From positions 34,566,170-34,630,169 of the forward strand of contig JAIOJX010000001.1 of NCBI GenBank assembly GCA_022376925.1: DNA of 64,000 nucleotides. The letters are read 5' to 3'. The notes below the pieces were generated by a model. It was not told the origin of the DNA and did not search any database. It saw nothing but the letters and a program-made list of their open reading frames with translations. Source of the stretch: Tragulus kanchil. Lineage: Eukaryota > Chordata > Mammalia > Artiodactyla > Tragulidae. Made by a program: the position numbers and the translations under genes. Positions within the stretch are counted from its first letter, which is position 1. Every line of letters starts with the position of its first letter. This document shows positions 1-11,090 of this stretch, piece after piece.

Positions 1-115
1 CATGAGTTGGGATGATCCATTAGAGAAGGACATGGCAACCCACTCCAGTATTCTTGCCTGGGAAATCCCATGGACAGAGGAGCTTGGTGGGCTGCAGTCC
101 ATGGGGTTGCAGAAA
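1..115 (+). mobile_element. Bov-tA/Bov-A SINE fragment
   Basis: The left edge of the window cuts into a ruminant Bov-A type SINE. The phrases 'caacccactccagtattctt' and 'ggtgggctgcagtccatggg' are diagnostic of the non-tRNA part in sense orientation. Confidence 0.8.
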
Positions 116-1301
116 ACCTAATAGATGCCACATCCTGAAGGTTGTAATTATCAGATTTTTCAGTCTTCAAAGGGATGTTCTGAGGTAGGGAATCATAATT
201 TTCTTCCTATAGATTAGGAGATACTTAGGCTCGGAGAGCAAAGTATGTGTTTAAAGAATTCTAAGGACGTATCAAATGGACACAGAAGCCAACTTAAAGG
301 GGCCTCTGTTGGCCAATTTTGGGATATTTGGAGCATCAGAATAAATAATTACAGCACCACATGGTAGTCCTTTGAACAAAGCAGGAACCTATCAGTCATA
401 TTGATATAAATTTTGAAATAGAGAAAAGAGAAAGCACTATCTCCAGTCAAATTTCAATGAACAAACCCTAAAGGATTGAGCTAATCAGAAAAGTAACACT
501 TGACAGCTATTATAGTAATAAATAAGTCAGGTTAGAAATATAAAATGATGTTGAATTTGCATCACCTCCCATAGTCACTGAGTCACCATGGTAACCATGC
601 TGGCCAAGTGAAGCCACTGTTGATTTGGTTCTAATTATGTGCTAGGAAGCTAACAGGACTGACATGACCACAGCGTTAACATCAAATTTTCCTTCTAATA
701 AAGATTCTTAGCAGCTTCTCCAATATACATACAAGCATACATGCTCATATACATATGTGCTCTCTCCTTGTCTGTTCCGCCACTGGAGAACTCAGGAATT
801 CATTGAGGAGAACTTTCTGGGGCTCAAAAGAGAAAAGCCCCACAACTAAATTGGTTCCATTCTAACTACATGCATGAAGTTCAAAGCTGCCCAACTATTT
901 TCTTTCTGTGGCTGATTTTTCTGGAGATGGCCTGTAGAATTATCTCTGACATTTTCCTCTCTAGTTTCAGCAGATTTCCAATAACATCTAAAAACTGATA
1001 AAGAAACACAGTTAAAAGCATATTATGTAAACAACAAAACTCTGTGAAAGTAAAAAGTAAAAGAAAAAAAAAAAAACATGTTATGTATCAAGTAGCTTTT
1101 CCATGCTAGAGTAGCCTGTTCTTTCAACCAAAATGTTCATGCAATGGTTATTATTAAACATTTGGCTGTTGACAGCTCAATGAAAATATAACAGGAAATT
1201 GTGTTTACAAAATAATGTTCTTTACAATAGCATCAAAAAGTCTGAAATACTTATGGATAATCTGTCCACAAATGTGCAAGATCTGTTGACTGAACACTAC
1301 A
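116..1301. other. Unassigned intergenic DNA
   Basis: AT-rich sequence with no open frame of note and no repeat that I recognise. It has a short A-run near 1062-1076. Confidence 0.5.
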
Positions 1302-1314
1302 AAAGATTGCTCAG

Positions 1315-1648
1315 GGGCTTCCCCTGGTGGTCCAGTGGGTAAGGACACCGCCTTGCAGTGCAAGGTGCGCCGGTTCCATCCCTGGCCTGGGAAGATCCCA
1401 CGTGCGGCAGAGCGGCTGGACTGATGTGTCCAATCACCGAGCCGGAGCTCTGGAGCACATGCACCCAGAGCCGGTGCTCTGCAGCTACAGACGCCACCGC
1501 GATGGGAGGCCCACAGGAGCCAAGGAACAAAGACGGATGAAAATAGAGAAATGAAAGACCGATAGAAGTGGCCCGCCCACTCCCCTTCCTCCCCAACCCG
1601 AGCCCCGCTCAAAGTAAATAAATAAATAAAATCTTTAATAAAAAAAAC
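1315..1648 (+). mobile_element. Abundant tRNA-headed SINE, long form
   Basis: A full-length copy of the commonest SINE in the window. The head carries pol III-like internal boxes: box A-like 'tggtccagtgggtaagg' and box B-like 'ggttcCATccc', mutated from ggttcgatccc. The body ends in a C-rich segment, an (AAAT)n stretch and an A-tail. A perfect 13-bp target-site duplication (aaagattgctcag) lies at 1302-1314 and 1649-1661, so this is an intact retroposition event. Confidence 0.9.
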
Positions 1649-2174
1649 AAAGATTGCTCAGAAAAATTAAAGAAAACATAAATAAATGAAGAGACAACTG
1701 TCCTTATAGATCAAAAGATGTAATATTGTTAAGATGGGACTTCTCCCCAGTTAATCTATATATTTACTACAATTCCAATAAAAATCCTAGAAAATATTTT
1801 TGAAAGAAATTTATGGGCCAGTTCTGAAGTTCATATGGAAATTCAGAGGTTGTGGACTATGAAAAACAACTTTGAGAAAAGAAGAATAAGGTTGAAGGAT
1901 GATGACTCCCAGATTTCTAAAATTTTACTGTAAGCTTACAGCAATCAAGGCACTGTGGCATTGGAATCAAGGTAGACAAATAGATTGAAGGAAAACAATA
2001 AAGACTCCAGAAATAGATGCAAACATATATGGAGAACTGATTTTTGAAAACAGGCAAAGGCAATTCAACAGAGAAATGATGGTCTTACCAACAAATGGTG
2101 CTGGGACAAGTGCATGTCGTATACACAGGCACACACATATCATGTTATACACAAACGTCCACTAAAAATGGATC

Positions 2175-2356
2175 GTAGGGGCTTCCCTTGTGGCTCAGTG
2201 GATAAGAACCTGTCTGCCAATGCAGGAGATACAGGTTCGATCCCTGATCCAGGAAGATCCCACATACCGCAGAGCAGCTAAAACCCACACATCAACAAAG
2301 ACCCAGCACAGCCAAAAATAAATAAATTTTTAAAAGTTAAAAAAAAAAGATAGAAA
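2175..2356 (+). mobile_element. CHR-type SINE
   Basis: The tRNA-like head 'gggcttcccttgtggctcag' and box B 'ggttcgatccc' mark a CHR family SINE, ending in a short AAAT tail. Flanking aaaaatggatc at 2164-2174 and about 2356-2366 is a probable target-site duplication. It is inserted in the L1. Confidence 0.8.
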
Positions 2357-3092
2357 AAAAATGGATCACAAACCAAAACCTAACCTAAAATGTTCAGATT
2401 TCTAGAAAAAATATAGGAGAAACTTCTTATCATCTTGGATTAGGTGATTATTTCATAGATGAGACACTGAAACTATAATCTATAACTGAACTAACACATA
2501 AAACTAGACTTTTAAGTTAAAAATTGCCCTTCCTAAAATACTGCTCAGAGAATGAAAAGTCAAGACATTGAGTGAGAGAAAATATGTGCAAATTATATAT
2601 CTGACAAAGGACCTATATCCAGAATACAGAAAATCTATCAAACATCATTTAGGAACAAAAACCACTACTATAAATAAATGGGGGAAATTTTTGAACATAA
2701 GCTTCACCAAAGAAGATATAGAAACAGCAAATGAGCACATGAAAATATTTGCAACATCATGAGAGCATTGTAAATTAAAACTGCAATCTGATATCATTGC
2801 ATCCACATGAGAATGGTTAAAATGAAAAAGATTGACCCTCCCCAGCATTGGCAAAGTTGTGGAGAATGGAACTCTCACAAACTGCTTGAGAGAATGAAAA
2901 ATGATGCAACCAGTTTGGCAGTTTCTTAACAATGTTAATCTTACATTTGCCATATGATGCAGACATTTCACTCTTAAGTATTAATCTAAGAGAAAGAAAA
3001 CATGTTCATGCAAAAATTTATACACAAATATTCATTGGAGTTAAAAAACGACAGCAAATTTCAAACAAATTTTAGTATGTCAGTATATTGGT

Positions 3093-3319
3093 GTATTGTG
3101 TGTGTGCTAAGTCACTTCAGTTGTGTCCAACTCTTTGCAACCCTGTGGACTATAGCCCGTCAGGCTCCTCTGTCCATGGGATTCTCTGGGCAAGAATGTT
3201 GGAGTGGGTTGCCATGCTATCCTCCAGGGGATCTTCCTGACCCAGGGATCAAACATGCATCTCTTACATCTCCTGTATAGTAGGTGGAATTTTTACCGCT
3301 GAGATACAAAGGAAGCCCA
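3093..3319 (-). mobile_element. Bov-tA SINE, antisense
   Basis: Antisense ruminant SINE with the marker phrases 'ctaagtcacttcag', 'tccatgggattctctgggca' and 'caggggatcttcctgaccca'. Confidence 0.85.
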
Positions 3320-3371
3320 GTGGAATACCACTCACCCATAAAAAAAGAACTATTGATACATGCAACAAAAT

Positions 3372-3580
3372 CGATGCATGCTAAATTGCTTTAGTCATGT
3401 CCAACACTTTGCAACCCCATGGACTCTAGGCTGCCAGCTTCCTCTGTCCGTGGGATTCTGCAGGTGAGAATACTGGAATGGGTAGCCATTTCCTCCTCCA
3501 GGGGATCTTCCCAACCCAGGGATCAAACCCACATCTCTTATGTCTCCTCCTTTGGCAGGCAAGTTCTTTACCACTAGCTA
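3372..3580 (-). mobile_element. Bov-tA SINE, antisense
   Basis: A second, more diverged antisense copy just beyond the first. Markers are 'tagtcatgtccaacactttg' and 'ggggatcttcccaaccca'. Confidence 0.8.
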
Positions 3581-3595
3581 TATGTGTTAAGTGGG

Positions 3596-3665
3596 CTTCC
3601 TTTGTAGCCCAGCTGGCAAAGAATCCACCAGCAATGCAGGAGACCCCAGTTTGATTCCTGGGTCA
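3596..3665 (+). mobile_element. Bov-tA head fragment
   Basis: Only the tRNA-derived 5' part is present (gggcttcctttgtagccca to gattcctgggtc). Confidence 0.65.
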
Positions 3666-3900
3666 ATATAAACAAGCTGAATGGAAACATTCCACACCAA
3701 CCAAAACCAACCAACCAAAAAAACTCTTTATGATTCCATTTGAATAAAATTCCACGATATGAATGAAAAGTAACCTACAGTGAGAAAAGATCAGTAGTTG
3801 CCTGGGTACACTGCAGGGGGAGGGGGAGGTTGTGAGGCCAGGTAATAAAGAGTTGAAATTTTTATGTACTGGGAAAGCAAACATAACTATATTCAAGAGT

Positions 3901-4633
3901 ATCTGATTAATTTAGCAGATTAATAAGATACTCTAAAGCAGTCACTTAAAATATAAATTTTTAAAACATAACTAACATTTGGAAATTTTCTGGCTTCTTA
4001 AAACTATTCATTATAGAATAGAATGGCTTCCAGGGAAGAAACTATATTACAATCTCAAATTGCTAGAAGATTTTCTAACCAAGTGCATATTTCAACAACC
4101 ACCTGAGAGAAACATGGTAATCACTGAATAATATTTACCCAGTGATAACAATGTAGGTATATTTACTCAAAATGCATGCTAAATATCAAATTCCTCCCTC
4201 AGGTTGGACAAATAATTGCTTTCAGACAAAAGAAGACATCTCTAATGGACCTCAAGAGTTAATTAGCTGCTGATGGAATGAAATGCCTCCTGCTAAACTT
4301 TTTCTTCTATAATGAGATCAAAGTTGCTTCTCTCCTTTTAGGCTAGAATCTTACAGCAGCTATATTCCACAACATACTTTTATCATACCTATGAAATCAT
4401 TTGAGTCAGGTGTCATAACCAACTGAAGATGTGAACTGTCGGGGTCTCCTGAAGACCGCTGTCCTTAAACCTGGAGTAGAAGCTCCATCAACCATCAGGA
4501 CCCTGAACCTCAGAAGCTGCCTCCTCAGACACCTGATATGAGCAGCAGATCCAGCCATCACCATGTTTTCCCCGTGTAACTGCGTGCCCTGCACCATGCT
4601 AGGCACCAGGCTAGTGACAATGACACTGACATA
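3901..4633. other. Unassigned intergenic DNA
   Basis: No gene or named repeat recognised. A 66-codon minus-strand frame at 4406-4606 has no family resemblance. Confidence 0.45.
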
Positions 4634-6911
4634 ACTGGATAGTGATCAAAGCACCAGATGTTACAGTGAGCTTCTCATCGGGGCTGTTCCCCCTGCCCCT
4701 TATTCCTCTACTAATTTTAAAGTGTTGAAGATGAATGAGAAGTGGCCTGAATTCATATAAACATTCATGGTCACCCAATAACCACAGGACCATGGACTTT
4801 ACTCATGTATTATCACTGAATATGCTCAGCAATTCTGTGGGGAAAACATTGTTTTTAATTGAAGGATAATTGCCTCACAGAGTTGTGTTGTTTACTGTCA
4901 CACATCCACCTGGATCAGACATAGGTATACATATGTCCCCTCCCTCTTGAACTTCCCTCCCATCTCCCTCCCCATCCCACCCCTCCAGGTTGCTACAGAG
5001 CCTCTGTTTGAGTTCCTGGAGTCTTACAGCAGATTCCCATTGGTTATCTAATTTACATATGGTAATGCCAGTTGCCATATTACTCTGGGAAAGCATTCTT
5101 ATCCCCATTTTACAGAGGGGAAAGTTGAGGCTCAGACAGAGTTGCTACCTGTCTCAGTTCCTGTGCCTCTGACTTTAGAAGGAAAGTGGCTCCAGGACAT
5201 CCCTGGAACAGGACACTGCACTCGCTGGGGCCGGCGGGATCCAAATGCATTACCTACCAGACAGCCTGGGCACGGAGCCCCCAAGGCAGAAAGAGGTGAT
5301 TTAGATATGGATCCCTTTGTCTCCCCACCACCCTAGGGCAGTCCAGTCCCATCTCATGGACCCACAGTGTAAAGTGAGTCTCCAAAACCTGAAGGCAAAA
5401 CCTTCTCTTCAGACCAGGACTATCTCTGTGGAAAAAGTCATCACTGTTACCATATTGATGTCAGGTTTCAAGCCGGCGATGTGAGAGCTTGTTTCTCCAG
5501 AGTGGAAATGCCCCTTCACAGCCATCCACTCTGCACCTGGAATTCGCAGAAAGCAGAGCACCCTTGCTTTCTGGGTTGCCACAGGAGAAATAAAGGCAGT
5601 ATAGACTGGGAGCCGGAGGTTGGTGGAAATCTGCCCAAGCTCGTGTAACAAAGCACATGCCTGTGTTCAGGAATTTTTGTGTTCTTTAAAATGAGACAGG
5701 AGGGAAATAGTATCAGTATAATGAAACTCACAGAGGTATCCTAGGGTCCTTGAAGGAGAACTAGCCCTTACATGACTGGATAGTGATCAAAGCACCAGAT
5801 GTTACAGTGAGCTTCTCATCGGGGCTGTTCCCCCTGCCCCTTATTCCTCTACTAATTTTAAAGTGTTGAAGATGAATGAGAAGTGGCCTGAATTCATATA
5901 AACATTCATGGTCACCCAATAACCACAGGACCATGGACTTTACTCATGTATTATCACTGAATATGCTCAGCAATTCTGTGGGGAAAACATTGTTTTTAAT
6001 TGAAGGATAATTGCCTCACAGAGTTGTGTTGTTTACTGTCACACATCCACCTGGATCAGACATAGGTATACATATGTCCCCTCCCTCTTGAACTTCCCTC
6101 CCATCTCCCTCCCCATCCCACCCCTCCAGGTTGCTACAGAGCCTCTGTTTGAGTTCCTGGAGTCTTACAGCAGATTCCCATTGGTTATCTAATTTACATA
6201 TGGTAATGCCAGTTGCCATATTACTCTGGGAAAGCATTCTTATCCCCATTTTACAGAGGGGAAAGTTGAGGCTCAGACAGAGTTGCTACCTGTCTCAGTT
6301 CCTGTGCCTCTGACTTTAGAAGGAAAGTGGCTCCAGGACATCCCTGGAACAGGACACTGCACTCGCGGGGGCCCGGCGGGATCCAAATGCATTACCTACC
6401 AGACAGCCTGGGCACGGAGCCCCCAAGGCAGAAAGAGGTGATTTAGATATGGATCCCTTTGTCTCCCCACCACCCTAGGGCAGTCCAGTCCCATCTCATG
6501 GACCCACAGTGTAAAGTGAGTCTCCAAAACCTGAAGGCAAAACCTTCTCTTCAGACCAGGACTATCTCTGTGGAAAAAGTCATCACTGTTACCATATTGA
6601 TGTCAGGTTTCAAGCCGGCGATGTGAGAGCTTGTTTCTCCAGAGTGGAAATGCCCCTTCACAGCCATCCACTCTGCACCTGGAATTCGCAGAAAGCAGAG
6701 CACCCTTGCTTTCTGGGTTGCCACAGGAGAAATAAAGGCAGTATAGACTGGGAGCCGGAGGTTGGTGGAAATCTGCCCAAGCTCGTGTAACAAAGCACAT
6801 GCCTGTGTTCAGGAATTTTTGTGTTCTTTAAAATGAGACAGGAGGGAAATAGTATCAGTATAATGAAACTCACAGAGGTATCCTAGGGTCCTTGAAGGAG
6901 AACTAGCCCTT
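4634..6911. repeat. Tandem near-identical 1.14-kb block, pair 1
   Basis: Copy 1 is 4634-5769 and copy 2 is 5775-6911, separated by 'acatg'. I see one small difference, a G/C-run indel near 5226 versus 6367. Content is antisense L1 3' sequence (about 4845-5070 and 5986-6211), a MIR-like stretch (about 5090-5190 and 6231-6331) and unassigned DNA. Probably an assembly duplicate. Confidence 0.95.
4845..5075 (-). mobile_element. L1 3' end fragment, antisense
   Basis: The stretch around 'ggtatacatatgtcccctcc' and 'cccatctccctccccatccc' is the familiar ruminant L1 3' region in reverse orientation. The same fragment recurs in the tandem copy at 5986-6216. Confidence 0.7.
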
Positions 6912-7194
6912 GGAGGGTGAACGTATAAAATCACAGGCCATGCTAAGCAATTAGCCCTCTGTGGCAGAAAACTGAGACTGATTGTAATCATGTGACTGAA
7001 TGGTGGAGGAACACATAAAATAAACGTCATTTAGGCAATTTCGGAATTATTTCAAGAAAACAGGGCTAGAATATTTGTTCTTTAGTAAGCAGAAACTTCG
7101 TCTATTGGGCCATACATTGATTTGTCCTGAGGAATTCTGACCATCCTTTCTGGTTAATTTCTTCCATATAAAAGGACATCCATGACCAAAACAC
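6912..7194. other. Unassigned intergenic DNA
   Basis: No recognised repeat or gene. Confidence 0.4.
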
Positions 7195-7207
7195 TCCTAG
7201 CCTTTCT

Positions 7208-7688
7208 TTTCTTTTTTTTTTTTTTTTTTTCCAAATCTCTTCGCTGTGTTCTTCAGCCCATCCCCACCCGGCCTTGCCCCCAGGCCAGGCAACCTGGTAC
7301 CCAGGAGGGGTCCTGTTCAGAAGCTAACCTGGGGCATGTTGATGTCCTAAGCATTTGCTAGATTCCTGCATAGCAGCCGGCCTTCACAGGACAGAAAAGC
7401 TGCTGTACTGTAACCTTGACACAATTTTTGTGTGTGTGTGTGGTCACTTCTATTGGTCTTTCATTTATTTATCTTTGTTCTTTGGCTCCTGTGGGCCTCC
7501 CATCGCGATGGCATCTGTCGTCGCAGAGCACCGGCTCTGGGCGCATGCGCGCCAGAGCTCCAGCTTGGTAATTGAACACATCAGTCCAGCCGCTCCACGG
7601 CACATGGGATCTTCTCAGGCCAGGGATGGAACCGGCGCCCCTTGCACTGCAAGGCAGTGTCCTTATCCACTGGACCACCAGGGAAGCC
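7208..7688 (-). mobile_element. tRNA-headed SINE with probable 3' transduction
   Basis: Antisense copy of the abundant SINE. The SINE body is about 7441-7688 and the poly-T (reverse A-tail) is 7208-7230. Between them, 7231-7440, is about 210 bp not found in other copies, including a (GT)n run. A single 13-bp target-site duplication (tcctagcctttct) at 7195-7207 and 7689-7701 encloses the whole composite, so body, extra segment and tail were inserted together. Confidence 0.8.
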
Positions 7689-7701
7689 TCCTAGCCTTTC
7701 T

Positions 7702-8329
7702 ATACACTCATTTCTTCTCTATCATAGGAACAACTTACCTGATGAGTGAGACTGGAAGGAGAACGAATTGCACAGCTCAGGCCTGCTCCCTTCAAAACTC
7801 TTGGTGGTGAGCTGCCTTTATGGAGCACACATTCTGCTCTGCCCAGTTGGAAGGTGGTCTTACAACTGGCCCGCCATTCTTCCTTTCTATATTTGGCTGG
7901 TTTTCAATTATTCCTGTGGTATTGCTCCAAAATGCCTGGGCTTTGTGCTTCTCTGTATGTTTATGTTTACTGAACCACAAGATGAACCCACGTACTCAGT
8001 GGGCATTCCTGTGTTAACTCTCCAAGAGGGCCCCATAAGATCTCAGTGAATGTACACTGATTCCATGAAAATGGGGTGACATTTTCTCCCATAGCCCACC
8101 TCCATTATACAACACAATAGTGGCACCAATTTATACACAAGATGGGTCTGTGTGAGTTTATTTTCCTTCTTGTTGTCATAGTTCCACAAGTTCTTCAGGA
8201 CATAGTGATGCTGTGTAGGGCTAAGTAGTTTAGGTTAAAGTACTCTTGGAAGCAGAAGTTAGAAAGTGGGGTGGGAAGGAAACTAACAAATCAAGGGACT
8301 ACTACTGGACAGACACTGTTAGGAACTCC
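7702..8329. other. Unassigned intergenic DNA
   Basis: Overlapping short plus-strand frames near 7746-8049 have no recognisable domain and no repeat identity that I can assign. Confidence 0.45.
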
Positions 8330-8520
8330 ACATACTGTTTTTTATAACTTCTTACAACTGTTCTGTGAGTTAGGAATCAGTATTCCCTGTTATAAGTCAT
8401 TCCTCCCTCAAGGCACAGTCTACTAAGTCTCAGAGAGGTTAAGTACATTTTTTCCAAGGACATGCCAGATATGAGGCAGCATACTTATTCTAATCCAGGG
8501 TTGTTAGATTCCAAACTTGG
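8330..8520 (-). mobile_element. MIR SINE, antisense
   Basis: Decayed MIR: 'ctcagagaggttaagta' followed by a degenerate form of the antisense MIR tRNA-related part. Confidence 0.55.
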
Positions 8521-8576
8521 GTTCTACCCTGAATCGGTGCGCACAGGGTGGGCAAGAACATTTACCTTGCTCTAGA

Positions 8577-8787
8577 GAGGTTTTCTCAACCTCCACACTG
8601 TTGACACCTGGGGTCAGAAAGCTCTTTGTTGTGAAGGCTGTTCTTTGCATTGTGGGATGTTTAGCCTCTACTCACAAGATTTCAGTAGCACCCTTAGTTG
8701 GGACTATGAATAAAGTTTTCCAACATTTCCACATGTGTCCTGGAATTAGGGAGAAAAATAAGCACCATTTGAGAACTATTGTTCTAG
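8577..8787 (+). mobile_element. hAT-Charlie MITE, MER20-like
   Basis: About 210 bp bounded by imperfect inverted ends (gaggttttctcaa and ttgagaactattg). Internal phrases 'gcattgtgggatgtttagc' and 'cagtagcacccttagttg' match my memory of the MER20 non-autonomous DNA transposon. The family name is from recall. Confidence 0.6.
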
Positions 8788-8944
8788 ATATAAAATTTCT
8801 GACAGGTAGTTGAGTACATGGGTCTGAAGCCTAGAATAAAGTTCTGAGATAAAGATATGATTTTTAGGCTTATGAGGCCTGGCATGTAACACATGCCCCC
8901 AAAATATTTTCAAGGATATTTACAGAGAACATCAAATTCTATTT

Positions 8945-9297
8945 TTGAAAGTTTTAATTTTTTTTTGTACTTCAAACATGACTTTCCATATTCTGGCTTA
9001 CACTATTTCTGATAAGTAATCCATGCATGGTGATATTTACCTTCTTCTTTCTGTTTGTCATATATCTCTAACTGATTTAATGATTTTCTTTTTATTAGTT
9101 TTCAAATATTTTGTCATCATATTCTTTGGTGTGGCCTTATTTGTTTCTATCCTGCTTGGCTTCACTGAGATCCTTGAATCTTTCAGTTTTCAGTTTTCCT
9201 TAAATCTGGAAAGTGTTCTGCCATTATTTTTTCAAATGTTTGTATTTTTCCCTAATTATAGGCATCTTGGTATTGTACCAGAGATCACTGAGGAGCT
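8945..9297 (-). mobile_element. Possible ancient L1 fragment
   Basis: T-rich sequence with 'gtgttctgccattatttttt' and 'ttctttggtgtggcctta' resembles antisense old L1 3' sequence. A shadow frame of 183 codons (9023-9574) runs through it and the next SINE and is not a gene. Confidence 0.4.
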
Positions 9298-9300
9298 CTT

Positions 9301-9545
9301 TTTTTTGGGGGGGGGGCACTTCTCTTGGTCTTTCATTTATCTATTTCATCCATCTTTGTTCTTTGGCCCATGTGGGCCTCCCATCGCGGTGGCCTCTGTT
9401 GTCGCAGAGCATCGGCTCTGGGCACACGTAATTGGACACATCAGTCCAGCCATGGCACGTGGGATCTTCCCAGGCCAGAGATCGAACCGGCGCCCCTTGC
9501 ACTGCAAGGAGGTGTCCTTACCCACTGGACCACCAGGGGAAGCCC
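9301..9545 (-). mobile_element. tRNA-headed SINE, internally deleted
   Basis: Antisense copy of the abundant SINE. About 25 bp are missing mid-body near 9427, the 3' C-rich domain is lost, and the tail is reduced to T8 plus a G-run at 9301-9318. Confidence 0.85.
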
Positions 9546-10005
9546 GACCTGTTCACTTTCAAAAATGCCCATGAATTACAAACATTGACAAAATCTACTT
9601 GGCACATTTCTTTCCCACCAAATATGCATTTATACAGCTAATGCCTCTCTTCACCCACTGCTGAAAGGTGTCTTAGTTTTCTACTGGATAGGTTTTCTCT
9701 GTGTTCTAGTTTATACTCCATCATGGTTTCTGTTCACCCTAATTTCATCTTCCCCACATGAACATCTCTCAAGTCCTCAATATTAGGGACTCCATTTTTT
9801 TTTTCTTTTGCCTTTTTTTTCCCTTTTTGATTCCCAACGTCAATGGCCTGATTACCTCCACTGGGCCCAGTTTTATTCAACATAAGGGAAAACACGTTTC
9901 CTTTTGGAAGAAACAATAGGATTGGAATTTGCCACTACTAAAGTATTTGACTTCTTTAACTTTTATGCAGAGCACATCATCTGAAATGATGGTCTGGATG
10001 AAGCA
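9546..10005. other. Unassigned intergenic DNA
   Basis: No gene or named repeat seen. A T-rich patch lies at 9796-9830. Confidence 0.4.
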
Positions 10006-11090
10006 CAGATGGAATCAAGATTGATGGGAGAAATATCAAAATCTCAAGTATGCAGATGACACCACCCTTATGGCAGAAAGCAGTGCGTAACTAAAGAATC
10101 TCTTAATGAAGGTGAAAGAGGAGAGTGAAAAAGCTGCCTTAAAACTCAACATTCAAAAAATGAAGATCATGGCATCTGGTCCGTCCCAACACTTCATGGA
10201 AACAGTGACAGACTTTATTTTCTTGGGCTCTAAAATAACTGTGGATGCAAAATAATTGCGGTCATCAAATTAAAAGACACTTGCTCTTTGGAAGAAAAGC
10301 CGTGAAAAACCTAGACAGTGTATTCAAAAGCAGAGACACCAGGGCTTCCTTGGTGATCCAGTGGGTAAAGAGTCCACCTTGCAGTGCAAGGGGCACGCAT
10401 TCCATCCCTGGCCCGGGAAGATCCCACGTGCCGTGGAACAGCTGGACCAGTGTGTCCAATTTCAAACCAGCGCTCTGGAGCGCGTGCATCCAGAGCCCGT
10501 GCTCTGCAACGAAAGAGGCCACTGCAATGGAAGGCCCACACAGGCCAAAGAGTAAAGATGGATGAAAGTAAATAAATTTTTAAAAATCAATAAAAGAGTC
10601 CAAAATTAAAGAAAAAATCAGAGACATCACTTTGCCAACAAAAGTCCCTATAGTCAAAGCTATGGCTTTCCCAGTAGTCATGTATGGATGTGAGAGCCAT
10701 AAAGAAGGCTGAGAGCCCAAGAATTGATGCCTTTGAACTGTGGTGTTGGAGAAGACTCTTCAGAGTCCCGTGGACTGCAAGGAGATCAAGCCAGTCAATC
10801 CTAAAGGAAATCAACCCTGAATGTTCTTTGGAAGGACTGATGATGAAGCTGAAGCTCCAATACTTTGTCCAGCTGATGCGAAAAGAGGACTCACTGGGAA
10901 AGACCGTGATACTGGAAAAAATAAAAGACAGGGGAAGGGGATGACAGAGGATGAGATGGTTGGATGGCATCACTGAGGCAGTGGACATGAGTTTGAGCAA
11001 GCTCCTGGAGATGGTGAAGGACAGGGAAGCCTGGCATGCCTCAGTCCATGGAGTCACAATGAGTCGGACATGACTGGGTGGCTGAACTGA
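10006..11090 (+). mobile_element. BovB LINE fragment
   Basis: Decayed reverse-transcriptase ORF end of BovB (RTE clade). Broken frames encode KAALKLNIQK-like and RIDAFELWCWRRLFRVPW-like segments. The 3' end has 'ggtgaaggacagggaagcct' and terminates in Bov-A-like sequence. A SINE (10341-10618) interrupts it. Stop codons and frameshifts make it non-functional. Confidence 0.85.
10341..10618 (+). mobile_element. tRNA-headed SINE, short form
   Basis: Copy of the abundant SINE without the C-rich 3' domain, inserted in BovB. The flanks cagagacacc (10331-10340) and cagagacatc (10619-10628) are an aged target-site duplication. Confidence 0.85.

Larger units (their letters stand above)
1662..3900 (+). 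mobile_element. L1 LINE 3' portion, broken
   Basis: Degenerate L1 sequence in sense orientation. 1740-2160 resembles the ORF2 3' half (for example 'aatggtgctgggacaa' near 2096), and 2560-3060 and 3325-3370 continue towards the 3' end. It is split by a CHR SINE (2175-2356) and Bov-tA copies (3093-3319, 3372-3580, 3596-3665). The frames are short and decayed, so no protein is expected. Confidence 0.65.

Noticed and set aside
1205..1612. Many 60-150-codon frames reading HWTTRE-, PGLGRSHVPR- or RWPLSLQSTG-like peptides (1205-1612, 14286-14707, 32151-32704, 45857-46298, 54758-55126 and others)
   Set aside because: All lie in copies of the abundant SINE, which is GC-rich and open in several frames on both strands. 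The recurring peptides follow the repeat, not a gene family.
10684..10944. 86-codon frame with FELWCWRRLF motif (repeated 11774-12034) as a gene
   Set aside because: It is the decayed end of the BovB reverse-transcriptase frame, and the second copy is from tandem pair 2.
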